In this document: in pieces, positions 1-9,613 of the stretch | How positions within the stretch are numbered: the stretch's first letter is position 1 | How the letters are laid out: every line of letters begins with the position of its first letter | Source: Haliclona indistincta | Lineage: Eukaryota > Porifera > Demospongiae > Haplosclerida > Chalinidae | Direction of reading: 5' to 3' | DNA length: 64,000 nucleotides | Assembly (NCBI GenBank): GCA_964017065.1 | Contig: OZ024784.1 | Coordinates: forward strand, 491,337 to 555,336 | Program-made: the position numbers and the translations under genes | Notes under the pieces: model-generated | Told to the model about the DNA's origin: nothing | The model's database searches: none | Seen by the model: the letters and a program-made list of their open reading frames with translations, nothing else

Positions 1-733
1 TACACTAATCCAGTGAAAAACGCAAACATGTATCCGCAAACATGTTGTCGGCTGCAAAAACGGTGAACTGAATACGGTGGCGTTTCAGATCGAGCGTTTT
101 CCTCGATTTTCCTCGTGTAAACAGCAAAATCGTTTCCAGAATACTGGATACCAGGCGCGTGTGTAGAAATGAGGAAAGATAGGTGCGCGCCCGAAAAATC
201 TAATTAATATTCATGATATTCATTAAGTTGCGTCATTTTCGTCATTATTATCATGGCGCACTGGATTTGTTCTTCACTAGAACTAATGGGAAACGGCCTA
301 AACCACCTTAGAATGGAATATTGGCAGCTGATAAGTTTGTTGCAATAACCGTTGTGATATATTTATAGCCACAGTGTACTTTAATGCAATGAATAATTTA
401 AAACTTCAATGCTGAGGGAGGTGCTAGAGCACCCGGAGCCCTATCGTGGACACGCGCCTGGATACGGGGGTCGTCTCGTGACTTGTCATGTGACAACGCT
501 TGCAGAAAAATGGATCCCTATACTGCTACTGTACTATTGTTCCTCTCTAGCGTCCTGATGGTCCTCTAGCGTCCTCTCCTTGGTTTTCTTGGTTGTTCCT
601 CCACCACGAGAGCGTCCACGCTTATCGGGATCACGTGTCCAGATAACCACGCCTACACAAGTAAATGCAATCGTTAACCGCGTGATGATTTTCCCGTGTA
701 AACAGAAAGCGCATCAGTACTATGAAACGTTTT
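1..733. other. AT-rich intergenic DNA, no gene seen
   Basis: I see no coding region. A short motif near 150 (CCAGGCGCGTGT) recurs inverted near 449 (ACACGCGCCTGG), and a GTGTAAACAG motif occurs near 113 and 694, so old MITE debris is likely. No element ends could be fixed. Confidence 0.3.
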
Positions 734-2095
734 TCAGCCAATCGGCGTAGTGTAAACGCCGCCTGAGTCACGATACACAGTAACACAACAATGAAGAGAG
801 TTCAGCACAACTGGCAGAGGAGCAGCAGATCCTGATGAACAGGTGTTGGGCTCTATAGAGTTCGTCACTACTGGTTGAGAAGATAGTTGAGCAGCAGAGC
901 TAGAAGAACAGATGTTGAGCCCCACAGGACACAGAGGACTGTTGCGACTGGGGTTGTTAAATATGTCTGAGATTTGTTCTCTTTTGATGGACACTTGTAA
1001 CTACGGATCCCATCCGTGCTACTATTGCCGGTTTTTCCATTATCAACTGTTCGTCAACATTGTGATGAAAGAGTCTTGTAGCTGATGTAGCTCTCAGAGA
1101 GTGATTTGTCTTATAGTCAGTGATTCCTGCTGCCGTCCAAATTCTCTGCACTACAGACTGGAGCTGGTAGTGGCCAATAGCTTGTTTAGAGTACCAGACT
1201 ATAGAAGTAGGCTTCAACAGAGGCTGCTGAAAGAAGCATTCAGGAGGTGAGTCCTCGGGGCAGTGGCTAAGATACAATGCAAGTAGTCTCACGAAACATC
1301 GGGAGGGATTTTGTGTGTTAGCATGATGCAGCACCTCCTTTGCAATCACTCGCTTGCTTTCCATACCTCCCTGTCTGTTTTTAGCTACATCCTCAGTGTA
1401 TTTCAGATATGGCATCTTCCCTTCTTTCTCTATATATATATCAGTTCGATCTGGCAGGGGTTTCTCCTGAGGTCTTTGTGCTCTGCACTTCGCAGAGCAA
1501 AATACAGCCCATTGTAAAATAACATGGTATCGACCAATACTTGTGGGCTGTGGTCTCCCAATTGTCCTGTCTCCCATAGTCTCTCTTCCTCTTACTCTGT
1601 CATAGGTTCGAATTGCTTTCTTTTGCTGTTTTCTCCTGCACCTTTCAGTCTCTTCATTTTACTATCAAGAGTTCGCCTGAAATCATGAAAGGCTACATGA
1701 TCTTTGTAGAAGTCAATATAGCTCTGCATGGCTGACTGTTGCACCAAAGATAGCGCATGATTCCAGCCACCACATGGTTTAGTGAGCTGGATTGAAATGC
1801 ATAGCCATCCTTCTTTCTCACTTCTTAGACAAAACGCTCCATCTAACTTGCTAGCTCAGCAGGCTGGCTCTGCAGTTCTTCTAAAGTTGGTACTGTTAAT
1901 CCTGTTTCAATCAAGTGACTCTCTCTCCAGGCTAAAAATAACCTGGTACAGTACTCTGTATCCTGCTGTGTTTTCTTCAGAACTGCTGTAGTTTTAGCTA
2001 GCTCGACTTCATTGTCAGTTTTTGGAACAGCGAACCTTCTCTTTGCTGGTGCCAGGCGCTCAAAGCTTTCAAATTGCTTCTAGTAACAACGAGTC
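734..2095 (-). pseudogene. Decayed Crypton-type tyrosine recombinase (DUF3504-like)
   Basis: Read on the minus strand from about 2095, the three frames together give the order expected of Crypton/DUF3504 tyrosine recombinases. There is an N-terminal RRFAVPKTDNEVELAKTT segment (about 2060-2000), a helical stretch (about 1780-1600), a [14 protein letters not shown] segment (about 1530), then YTEDVAKNRQGG and the core NHSLRATSATRLF with HxxR catalytic residues. A TG box and the RSYK tyrosine box follow near 1010. At least two frame changes break it, one near 1430 and one in an A-run near 1033 just before TGN. The family's GH residue reads GN here. A stop near 1600 and frame changes mean no full protein. 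The tail from 994 to 734 continues the C-terminus and is Ser/Pro-rich. No flanking target duplication was identified. Confidence 0.75.
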
Positions 2096-2159
2096 AGCGG
2101 GATATGTTTTTTTGGCTAAGCCTGGATACAATAACATGCAATAGCAAAAATGCTAACAC

Positions 2160-2520
2160 AAGGTATGCACCACAAATAAAAAACTAAACTCATAAGTACA
2201 GTAGCATACAGCACAAAAAAATTAAATTAGGTACATTTAGATTTGGTACAGTTTTTAAAGGACAAAAAAGTTAGATAAAGATACAACATCATAACTTAAA
2301 CTGTTCCAAAGTTTAGTTGTAAAGGGAAAGAAAGAAGCAGAGAATTGATTAGTTTTAGATGGATAACTGGCTATATACTCAGGGAATGGAGGGATCTAGT
2401 TGTATATGGGCTAGAATTGAAACGTATGGGAGCATCAGGGAAGTCCACAAGGGAATGAACAATTTTGTAAAAGTACACATTTTTAAGTGGGACCTTCTAT
2501 CCTGTAGAGATGGTAATTTT
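2160..2520 (-). mobile_element. 3' end fragment of a CR1/L2-like LINE
   Basis: The minus strand reads, with frame breaks, as the C-terminal tail of a CR1/L2-type ORF2: a DFPDAPIRFNSSPY-like stretch near 2440 and FTTKLWNSLSYDVVSLSNFF near 2290, resembling the tail of the intact LINE at 42916-46909. It is a 5'-truncated, decayed copy. Boundaries are approximate. Confidence 0.5.
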
Positions 2521-2555
2521 GTTTGAGAAAGAAGTAGGTCGTACTGTAGTTCTTC

Positions 2556-2930
2556 CACTGCTGGAGGAATGGGTCAATCGGCTACTGCTTTATATAAACG
2601 CCTAACTTCCTGCATATCTGACCGCTGTAACAAACCTTACTCATATGTTCTTAACTGGATCCGCTGCCGACTATCCTTCTCTCTACTACGATCAGCAGTG
2701 CTTTGTCTGATTGGAGCAAGATCTTCTCGCCATCGACCAGTGTTCTCTACGGCCGCTTCCCTCGAACTTGCTATTGTTGAGGGGAGGCTGTCTGTCGTCT
2801 AACTTAACTTTTTACTGTCTTCCTTATCTTATTTTGCTTTATCACTACACTTGCCCTTGTTTTGTGTATTATACTGTAGTATCTGTCTGCATTGCTGAAA
2901 AAATAAAGTATGATTCTATGATTTAAAAAA
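2556..2930 (+). mobile_element. 5'-truncated RT element 3' end with 13-bp target duplication
   Basis: The 375 bp encode the extreme C-terminus of a reverse transcriptase polyprotein (NWIRCRLSFSLLRSAVLC, then GARSSRHRP), closely like the end of the RT at 8480-8600. A 3' UTR with AATAAA and a short A-tail follows. The 13-bp sequence ACTGTAGTTCTTC lies exactly on both sides (2543-2555 and 2931-2943). Poly(A) tail, 5' truncation and direct flanking repeats are the signature of target-primed reverse transcription. Confidence 0.8.
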
Positions 2931-3139
2931 ACTGTAGTTCTTCGTGCTTCTTGCCGAATGGTTTCTCTTCAAAATTCGTCGTCCTCTGGTGAATACCACT
3001 CCTTTACAGAATCGGGAAGAAAGTCAAGGAAGGAAGAAACTCGGCCATAACTGCATGTTCAGTGCTGCACACATCGACTATTTTGTGTCAAACTTACTGT
3101 GGTGATGGTTGCTAGTTATGCTCTAACCTATATTTAGGG

Positions 3140-3521
3140 TACAGTTGATTGTGAAGATCATGCATACGAAGATCTTGCATAACGGAAGCGAAAGCGGAAG
3201 TGTGACACTGGCCAATCAAATTCACTTTTCGTCACGTGTACAGCTTCAGTTAGTCACGCCTACGTGCGTTTGATTGGCCAACGTCAATTACGTCATAGAT
3301 CTTGGCCATCTTCGCAAACAACTGTAGCACTTTCAATACACTTTCACATCTTGCAACGCCACAGTCAAAGCGGTAGTAACACGTGACCAATCAATCACGC
3401 GCTTCACTGACCAATCAAATTGACTTCTAGTCACGTGTATTCAATCACTAATATGTTTGATTGGTCAATGTCATACTTCCGCTTTTGACATCGATTTGCA
3501 AGCTCTTCACAATCAACTGTA
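3140..3521. mobile_element. MITE with 18-bp terminal inverted repeats
   Basis: TACAGTTGATTGTGAAGA at 3140-3157 is repeated as its exact reverse complement at 3504-3521. The inside has several diverged copies of a GACCAATCAAATTGACTT-like motif with TCACGTG, in both directions. It has no coding capacity and is a non-autonomous DNA element. Confidence 0.7.
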
Positions 3522-3525
3522 GCGC

Positions 3526-3985
3526 TAGGTACAGTGTCTATGTCGCATTACATCACCATTACATGTACTTATGGTACCCATGTTCAATGACGTAGACACG
3601 CGAACATGATGATTTGATTTTGCAGCGATAGGCTATTGACTTAGTGCATAGTTGTTAATATTGGCATCTACATGGTTACCATGAGCTGTACACAAGCAAG
3701 TCCTTCAGGAAATGAAATGTATCATGAATGACGTGCAGTGCTACAAAATGTACTGCTGTATATAGTACAAGACAGACATGATGACCTTGGCTACAGGCCT
3801 ATAGGTCATATACAAATCCAGTGCATTTCCTGTGCATGCACTAAGAGATCAATAGAGTATTGTTGTATACAACAACATCAAGGAGACAATACAGGTTTGG
3901 AGTGAATGCTTGACTAAGGGGAACCAGCAATAGCATCATATGTTAACCATCCAGAACCGCTGAGTGAACTAGTCTCTCGAGAAGT
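3526..3985. other. No gene seen
   Basis: AT-rich DNA between mobile-element pieces. I see no exon, RNA gene or clear repeat structure here. Confidence 0.3.
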
Positions 3986-3989
3986 TTGC

Positions 3990-4466
3990 TAACCAGGGAT
4001 AAGAGTGAGATGGGACAATACAAGACTGGCATCATTTCATGCCTAAAATATAGCTGCAACTGCACCAGCCTTTGACACTGCTAGTGGCCGGTAGGATGAG
4101 GCCAGTGAGTCAGTATCGTCCCATATCAATGATCTACCATGGGACCAAGGCACTGATGTAAGGCCATCTGGTCTCTTGCCATCTGATTGACAAATCTGAA
4201 GGCTCGAGGGTGGACGGTATGCCTGCTGAAGTCATTGCTCTGTACAAGACATTGTTAACTGCTGCATGACGATGGTGTTTTCCACTGTTTTTATGACAAG
4301 AGAGACCGTGATGTGCATAAGTGTCCACTCTGATTCCACATTGTCGACATGTGTGTGGTGTACAACGGAGAGCCACTGCTATCCTAATAGTCTCATCGTC
4401 CATCCTCAGCCTGAGTGCAGAAATGTGTACTTTATGTGAGGCAGATCCCATGCTTTCTGACGACAT
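3990..4466 (-). pseudogene. C-terminal fragment of RT polyprotein, inverted
   Basis: The minus strand reads ALRLRMDDETIRIAVALRC, then a Cys/His segment (CRQCG, HHGLSCHKNSGKHHRHAAVN) and a partly frame-shifted PDG..PW-like block toward 4000. I recognise this arrangement (a CxxCG-x-D-x-HxLSC motif followed by GRHxRHxxxN) as the zinc-finger/endonuclease end of a non-LTR-like RT family found in marine invertebrates. It sits head to head with the + strand RT beginning near 4430. It is a truncated fragment with no start of its own. Confidence 0.6.
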
Positions 4467-5057
4467 GCATCAATGGCTGAGGGTAGATCCCAGCCTCTCT
4501 AGTCAATGTTATGACCCAATCATCTTTGAACAAATAACTGGAGAGGTCGTGAAACAAGCAGCTCTGCATACTCATGGTGCTGCAGGCCCATCAGGTGTGG
4601 ATGCATTTGCATGGCGCCGATTCTGCTCATCATTCCAGGGTGCATCAACTGATCTATGTAATGCCATGGCTGCAGTTGCAAGACGGCTTTGTACTGTTCA
4701 TGTGCATCCTGTTGGAATTGATGCATTTGTGGCCTGTAGACTGATTCCGCTAAATAAGAATCCTGGTGTGAGGCCGATCGGAATTGGGGAGGTGTCTCGG
4801 CGGATCATTGCTAAGGCCGTGTTGAGAGTTGTTCGTGATGATGTGCAATCTGCTGCTGGACCACTACAAACTTGTGCGGGATTTGAGGCAGGAAATGAAG
4901 CTGCTGTTCATGCAATGAAAGAAATCTTCTCATATGATGACACAGAGGCTGCATTGATGGTCGATGCCTCCAATGCTTTTAATGCTATCAATAGGCAAGC
5001 TGCCCTCCACAACATACATGTCCTCTGTCCAGCAATCTCCACCATTCTGAATAATAC

Positions 5058-6922
5058 CAAGGGCGTATAGAGAGAAGAGGGCATGCAACGCAATAGTACC
5101 CGTGAAAACATCGAAATCTTAATTATGCCACGCGGTAGACGTGGCATATTTAGGGTTGGGCGGAAAACAAGATGGCGGCTACACTTAGGCTAAACGCAAT
5201 AATTCACGTATATCTTGGCTGTTGACGACATCAGGGGTATTTTAACTACCTAGGGGCTATCCTAAGAGGTAAGCGCTTACAATGAGTCTACTCATAAAGA
5301 CTATAAGGCCAGTTGCTATGGGCATGGCAAGATGGCGTCTCGTCTGGAGGCGCTAAGTACGGCACTGCCATATCTTCGCCATACGGGCGTTTCAAGCTAA
5401 TCTAACGTTCTGACGCTCTTTGCACGATTTGTGCGATTATAAAGAGACCTTCAGAAGCAAAAGAAACCAGGTCTAAGGTGGTAAACCAGAGTTCACGTGG
5501 TCACCCGTTTGTTCATCTTCTTTCTTCTTCTTCTTCTTCTTCTTCTCCAGCCAGCCTACCGCCGTGGCGAGTGAGCTATTCAAGACAAAACCTACACAGC
5601 AACTACACTAATCGTTGGGAGCAGTGCACCTGATATCTATTTAAGCCTAAAACACTAGCAGAAGCGAGCATTTCCAGGAAAACAGCGATTTTTGGTCCAT
5701 AACAGACTCCATTCCATCATTCTGTTTGAACTCCGTTACTAGGTTACGCCTACTCGCGCACGCCCGTGTATGTAATTATTCTAATACAAGCGCACCTTAG
5801 TACAAATTCCTTGGAACGCGAGTGCTGCTGCCACTAGCAGTGTTGTTCACAGCAGACAACGTGCAAATCTTCACGGTTACACTGGATTTGTCTGTTCAGG
5901 CTTGTAAGAATGCTAGATTAAGCTTAGCTAATGTTGCATGGTACGTGTTGCATGCATGCAGTGCAGAGTTGATCGCCAGTGCAACCGTCGTACGGCCCCG
6001 GTCTCGGCTGAAATAGTTCAAGAGGCTTTTTACACTGTACTAGCATAAGTGCCAACTAATTCATTAATAAAAAAAGAAAAGAAACAAGTAATAAAAACAT
6101 TTTAACCAAAATGCAAGAGATTTAGGGTTGGTACATTTGTCGAAAAAGAATGGAAACAAGATTTTGAAATGAAAAGGATTGTAACAATAGCAGTGTAATG
6201 CTACCTCCCTAAATTAACTGCTTTCGATAGTTGTGGTTAATTTAATAGGGAGGTAGCATTACACTGCTATTGTTACAATCCTTTTCATTTCAAAATCTTG
6301 TTTCCATTCTTTTTCGACAAATGTACCAACCCTAAATCTCTTGCATTTTGGTTAAAATGTTTTTATTACTTGTTGTTACTAAGAATAGCACTTTCCGTTA
6401 TCAATTATTATTGTTATAGTATACGGAGGGTAAACGGAAACTAACGTCAACTACACAAAGTAATGGCAGACCAAGCAGAACACTGCACTGCACCATACCA
6501 TGCTGCGCGCGCGGATCACAGCCACGCCAGTCAAAGCGGAGAAAGACCGTGACTTCGTCTCCGTCCGATTCTGCTCGTCGCCTGTTGCTGGTAAAATACT
6601 CTGCAGCCGATCAGCAGGAAGCGACAGCGCCAACGATAGACAGCAGTTTCATTTTACCTGCGTCTCAGCCAACGCCATCAGTGATACGCGACATGGTTGG
6701 CAACCACCAGTATCCACAGCTTCATGTCGATTGTAGATTTGTCAGCTAGTTTCCATTGGAGCACGCCTCGACACGCCTAGACAAGTACGCTGTATGACGC
6801 ATCCACGTTTTGTGAACCTTGCGTGATGTCACATCCGCGTGGGCGTAAAATCTAATTTTAGTAACAACTAGGATTTCGATGTTTCTATGCGTTGCATGCC
6901 CTCTTCTCTCTATACGCCCTTG
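5058..6922. mobile_element. 1.87-kb TIR element inserted in the RT, 7-bp TSD
   Basis: The ends 5058-5092 and 6888-6922 are a perfect 35-bp inverted repeat beginning CAAGGGCGTATAG. Similarity continues inward for a further 20 or so bases. ATAATAC lies directly outside both ends (5051-5057, 6923-6929), and removing the element plus one copy rejoins the RT reading frame. No transposase is visible, so it is non-autonomous. TSD length and the CAAGGG start are hAT-like, but 7 bp rather than 8 makes the superfamily uncertain. It carries a (CTT)n tract near 5520 and the nested palindrome at 6083-6374. Confidence 0.85.
6083..6374. repeat. 129-bp inverted repeat with 34-bp loop
   Basis: 6083-6211 and 6246-6374 read as reverse complements over their full 129 bp by eye, separated by 34 bases. 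A transcript would fold into a long near-perfect hairpin. It lies inside the TIR element at 5058-6922 and is probably a nested palindromic MITE. Confidence 0.8.
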
Positions 6923-8900
6923 ATAATACATATCAGAGGCCTATCACACTCTACATTCCAGGAGAGGGTGAAATCTTGTCAAGTGAAGGTACTACACAAG
7001 GGGACCCCCTCGCAATGGCCATGTACGCTTTAGCTGTAAGACCTCTGATAGACAAACACAGGTTGGCTGAGCCAACTACTAGACAAGTGTGGTTTGCAGA
7101 TGACGCCACTGCAGCAGGAAAGCTTCACTCCCTACACCGTTGGTGGCAAAATATCCTAACAATTGGCCCTAAATTTGGATATTTTCCTAACGCACGTAAG
7201 ACCTTCCTGGTTGTTAAACCATCTCTCGTTGATGAAACAAATAGGTTGTTCAAGGACTCAAATGTCAAGATCTCTACTACTGGTCAGCGCCTTCTTGGAG
7301 CTGCTTTGGGGTCTCTGGAGTTTGCTGAAGCTTATGCTGCACAGAAGATCACAAAATGGGTTCTGGAACTAGATGTTCTCACTACAATTGCCCATATCTA
7401 CCCACATGCGGCATATACCGCCTTTTCTCATGGAATGATTGGGAGATGGACATACCTAATGAGAAATCTTGACATTAGTGCTTCAGTTTTTCAGCCACTT
7501 TAAGATGCCATTCATCAGAGGTTCCTGCCTACACTCACTGCTCAGATGCCATTTTCCCAGGGGATGCGTAAGCTTGTATCACTACCAACTCGCCTTGGAG
7601 GCCTAAACATTACCAATCCTGTGGAAACTGCCAGTTGGCAAATGAAAGCTTCAAAGGTCATCACTTGTCCATTGAAAACGTTGATAATTGAGCAGTCTAA
7701 TGAGCCAGTCCATCCCGACAGCATAAAATCAGCGAAACACTCTGTAAGTCAAGAAAGGCGTCATATTCAAGCTGCCAGGGTGGAAAAAGTTTGTAATGAA
7801 ATCCCTGATGCATTGAAAAGATCTCGAGACTTAGCTGCTGAGAAGGGAGCATCCACATGGTTGACTGCCTTACCATTGAAAGACCGGCGATTCAACCTCA
7901 CCAAACAAGAGTTTCATGATGCACTGTGCCTCAGATATGGATGGCAACTAAAGAATCTCCCAAGTCATTGTGTCTGTGGCTCACTATTCTCAGTCGATCA
8001 TGCTATGATTTGCAAACACGGGGGTTTGACCATTGGCCGCCACAATGATATACGTGACATAACTGCAAATTGGCTCAGTGAGGTCTGTAACTATGTGGAA
8101 AGAGAGCCGCAGCTATTGCCTCTTACAGGAGAAGACATCATACTTCGATCTGCTAACATTCGTGATGACGCAAGAGCCGACATTAGAGCTACAGGGTTCT
8201 GGGGACGACAGCAACTTTGTTCATTTTTGATATTAGGGTTTTCCACCCAAACGCAAGAAGCTACCGTCACAGTACTATTTCAAGCCTCTATCGTCGTCAT
8301 GAACTAGCAAAGAAGAGAGAATATGGTGACATAGTCAGGGAAGTTGAAAATGGGTCTTTTACCCCTCTTGTTTTCTCCACTACTGGTGGCATGGGAAGAG
8401 AGACAACACAATTCTATCAACACTTAGCAGATCAAATATCAATGAAAGAGAACTCTCACTACAGTACTACCCTAGCTTGGTTGAGATGCTCATTATCCTT
8501 CTCTCTCCTACATTCGGCCATAACTTGTATCCGTGGCAGCCGTGCAACACATCATCATGTTCCTATCTCTGACAGACCACTTGGAGTTGCAGAATGCTGC
8601 CTCTCCCAGGCCGGCTAGTTTACTACTCATTTTGTTTTGTAATTCATCTCTAGCTATTTTCTTACCCTTGCCATAACTACTCACTAACCACTGCTCTAAA
8701 CTAACCTACTCTGGTCGTATCACCTATTCTACTGCAAAAAAAAATGGTTGAGAGTAAACTTGGATCTGGAATTCCCGCAGACCAGCAGGACGAAGCTTCA
8801 TCCTTATACAATAAAGGAAATTATTGTAGACTCTGAGGGAGCATTTGAGGGATGAGTTCTTGTGAGGCCTGCAACCATGTGAGACTAACAGCTGGACATT

Positions 8901-9224
8901 GGTGATAGAGCTTAAGAGAGAACATAGCAAAGAGTCGTACTCACAGCTAGAGTCGTACTCACAGAGTCGTACTCACAGAGTCGTACTGTCTCCTGGTTCC
9001 CCTATTGGTGATTTTGACAGTGTTGACCTGGTCATCAAGGACAAGATTTCTTCTCTTCAATTAATGGGGGATTGGCTCCATCATCATGATGCCATTCTGT
9101 TCCTACGTCATTCTTTTTCCATACCAAGACTGATGAATTTGTTTTGTACAGCTCCTGCTTTTCTTGCACTCTTTCTCAGTGAGTATACGACTCTTTGCTG
9201 TGTTGTCTCTTAAGCTCTATCACC
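8901..9224. mobile_element. TIR element enclosing an RT fragment
   Basis: The left end 8901-8945 and right end 9179-9224 are inverted copies (GGTGATAGAGCTTAAGAGA at the tip, GCAAAGAGTCGTA inside) with few mismatches. A short GAGTCGTACTCACA motif is repeated in tandem next to the left arm. Between the arms, 8985-9170 on the + strand reads SPGSPIGDFDSVD, then HDAILFLRHSFSIPRL, which is RT-polyprotein sequence from the thumb region. The element may have captured the fragment, or formed around it. No clear target duplication. Confidence 0.55.
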
Positions 9225-9613
9225 AACAAATAAAGAAAAATAATTTTAAAAATTAAAAAATAAAAAAAATACAGCGTTGATAATTTTTTCGACTGACCCA
9301 TGACGTCATTTCCTGAAGTACATAAACTACGGACAAAAGTCTATTTTCTTATTTTCAGGTTGTTTGAACTGCTTTGTTATTGATGAAGAATGCTATTACT
9401 TCAGAGGAAGATATTATTGGATTCTATTATAATTCATAATTAACTCACTCAAGCCACATACACTTTCACGCATGCCACTGGCAAAGTTACTATAGATAGA
9501 CTAAAGCTACCGAGTACCATCAGTAAAAGCCGTTGGCCTGTTTGAAACAGTCCAGGTTGCAAAGTAGAGTTAAGATAATGATCTTACTACTAAGCCATCT
9601 CTGTTTACACAAG
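9225..9613. other. Upstream of the first adhesion GPCR; no first exon found
   Basis: A/T-rich DNA. Similarity to the second receptor locus begins only about 20 bases before the exon at 9614 (around the TTTACACAAG splice acceptor), so any promoter and signal-peptide exon of the first receptor lie elsewhere or are absent. Confidence 0.4.

Larger units (their letters stand above)
4430..8620 (+). pseudogene. Non-LTR-type reverse transcriptase, split by a DNA transposon
   Basis: The first half (4430-5057) carries the RT fingers and part of the palm: RPIGIGEVSRRIIAKAVL and VDASNAFNAINRQ. The second half (6923-8620) resumes with GTTQGDPLAMAMYAL and the catalytic FADDA box. A Cys/His motif (CVCGSLFSVDHAMICKHGG, about 7970) and an RADIRATGFW..FDIRVFHPNA segment like a restriction-type endonuclease follow. 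The conserved C-terminus LRCSLSFSLLHSAITC ends near 8618. It is dead three ways: the element at 5058-6922 interrupts it, there is a TAA at 7501-7503 in an otherwise continuous frame, and a frame change near 8217. The clade was not assigned. The polypeptide end matches the fragment at 2556-2930, so both belong to one family. Confidence 0.75.

Noticed and set aside
4134..4466. Stand-alone small gene on the minus strand
   Set aside because: It is the C-terminal part of the RT polyprotein family, without its own start or promoter.
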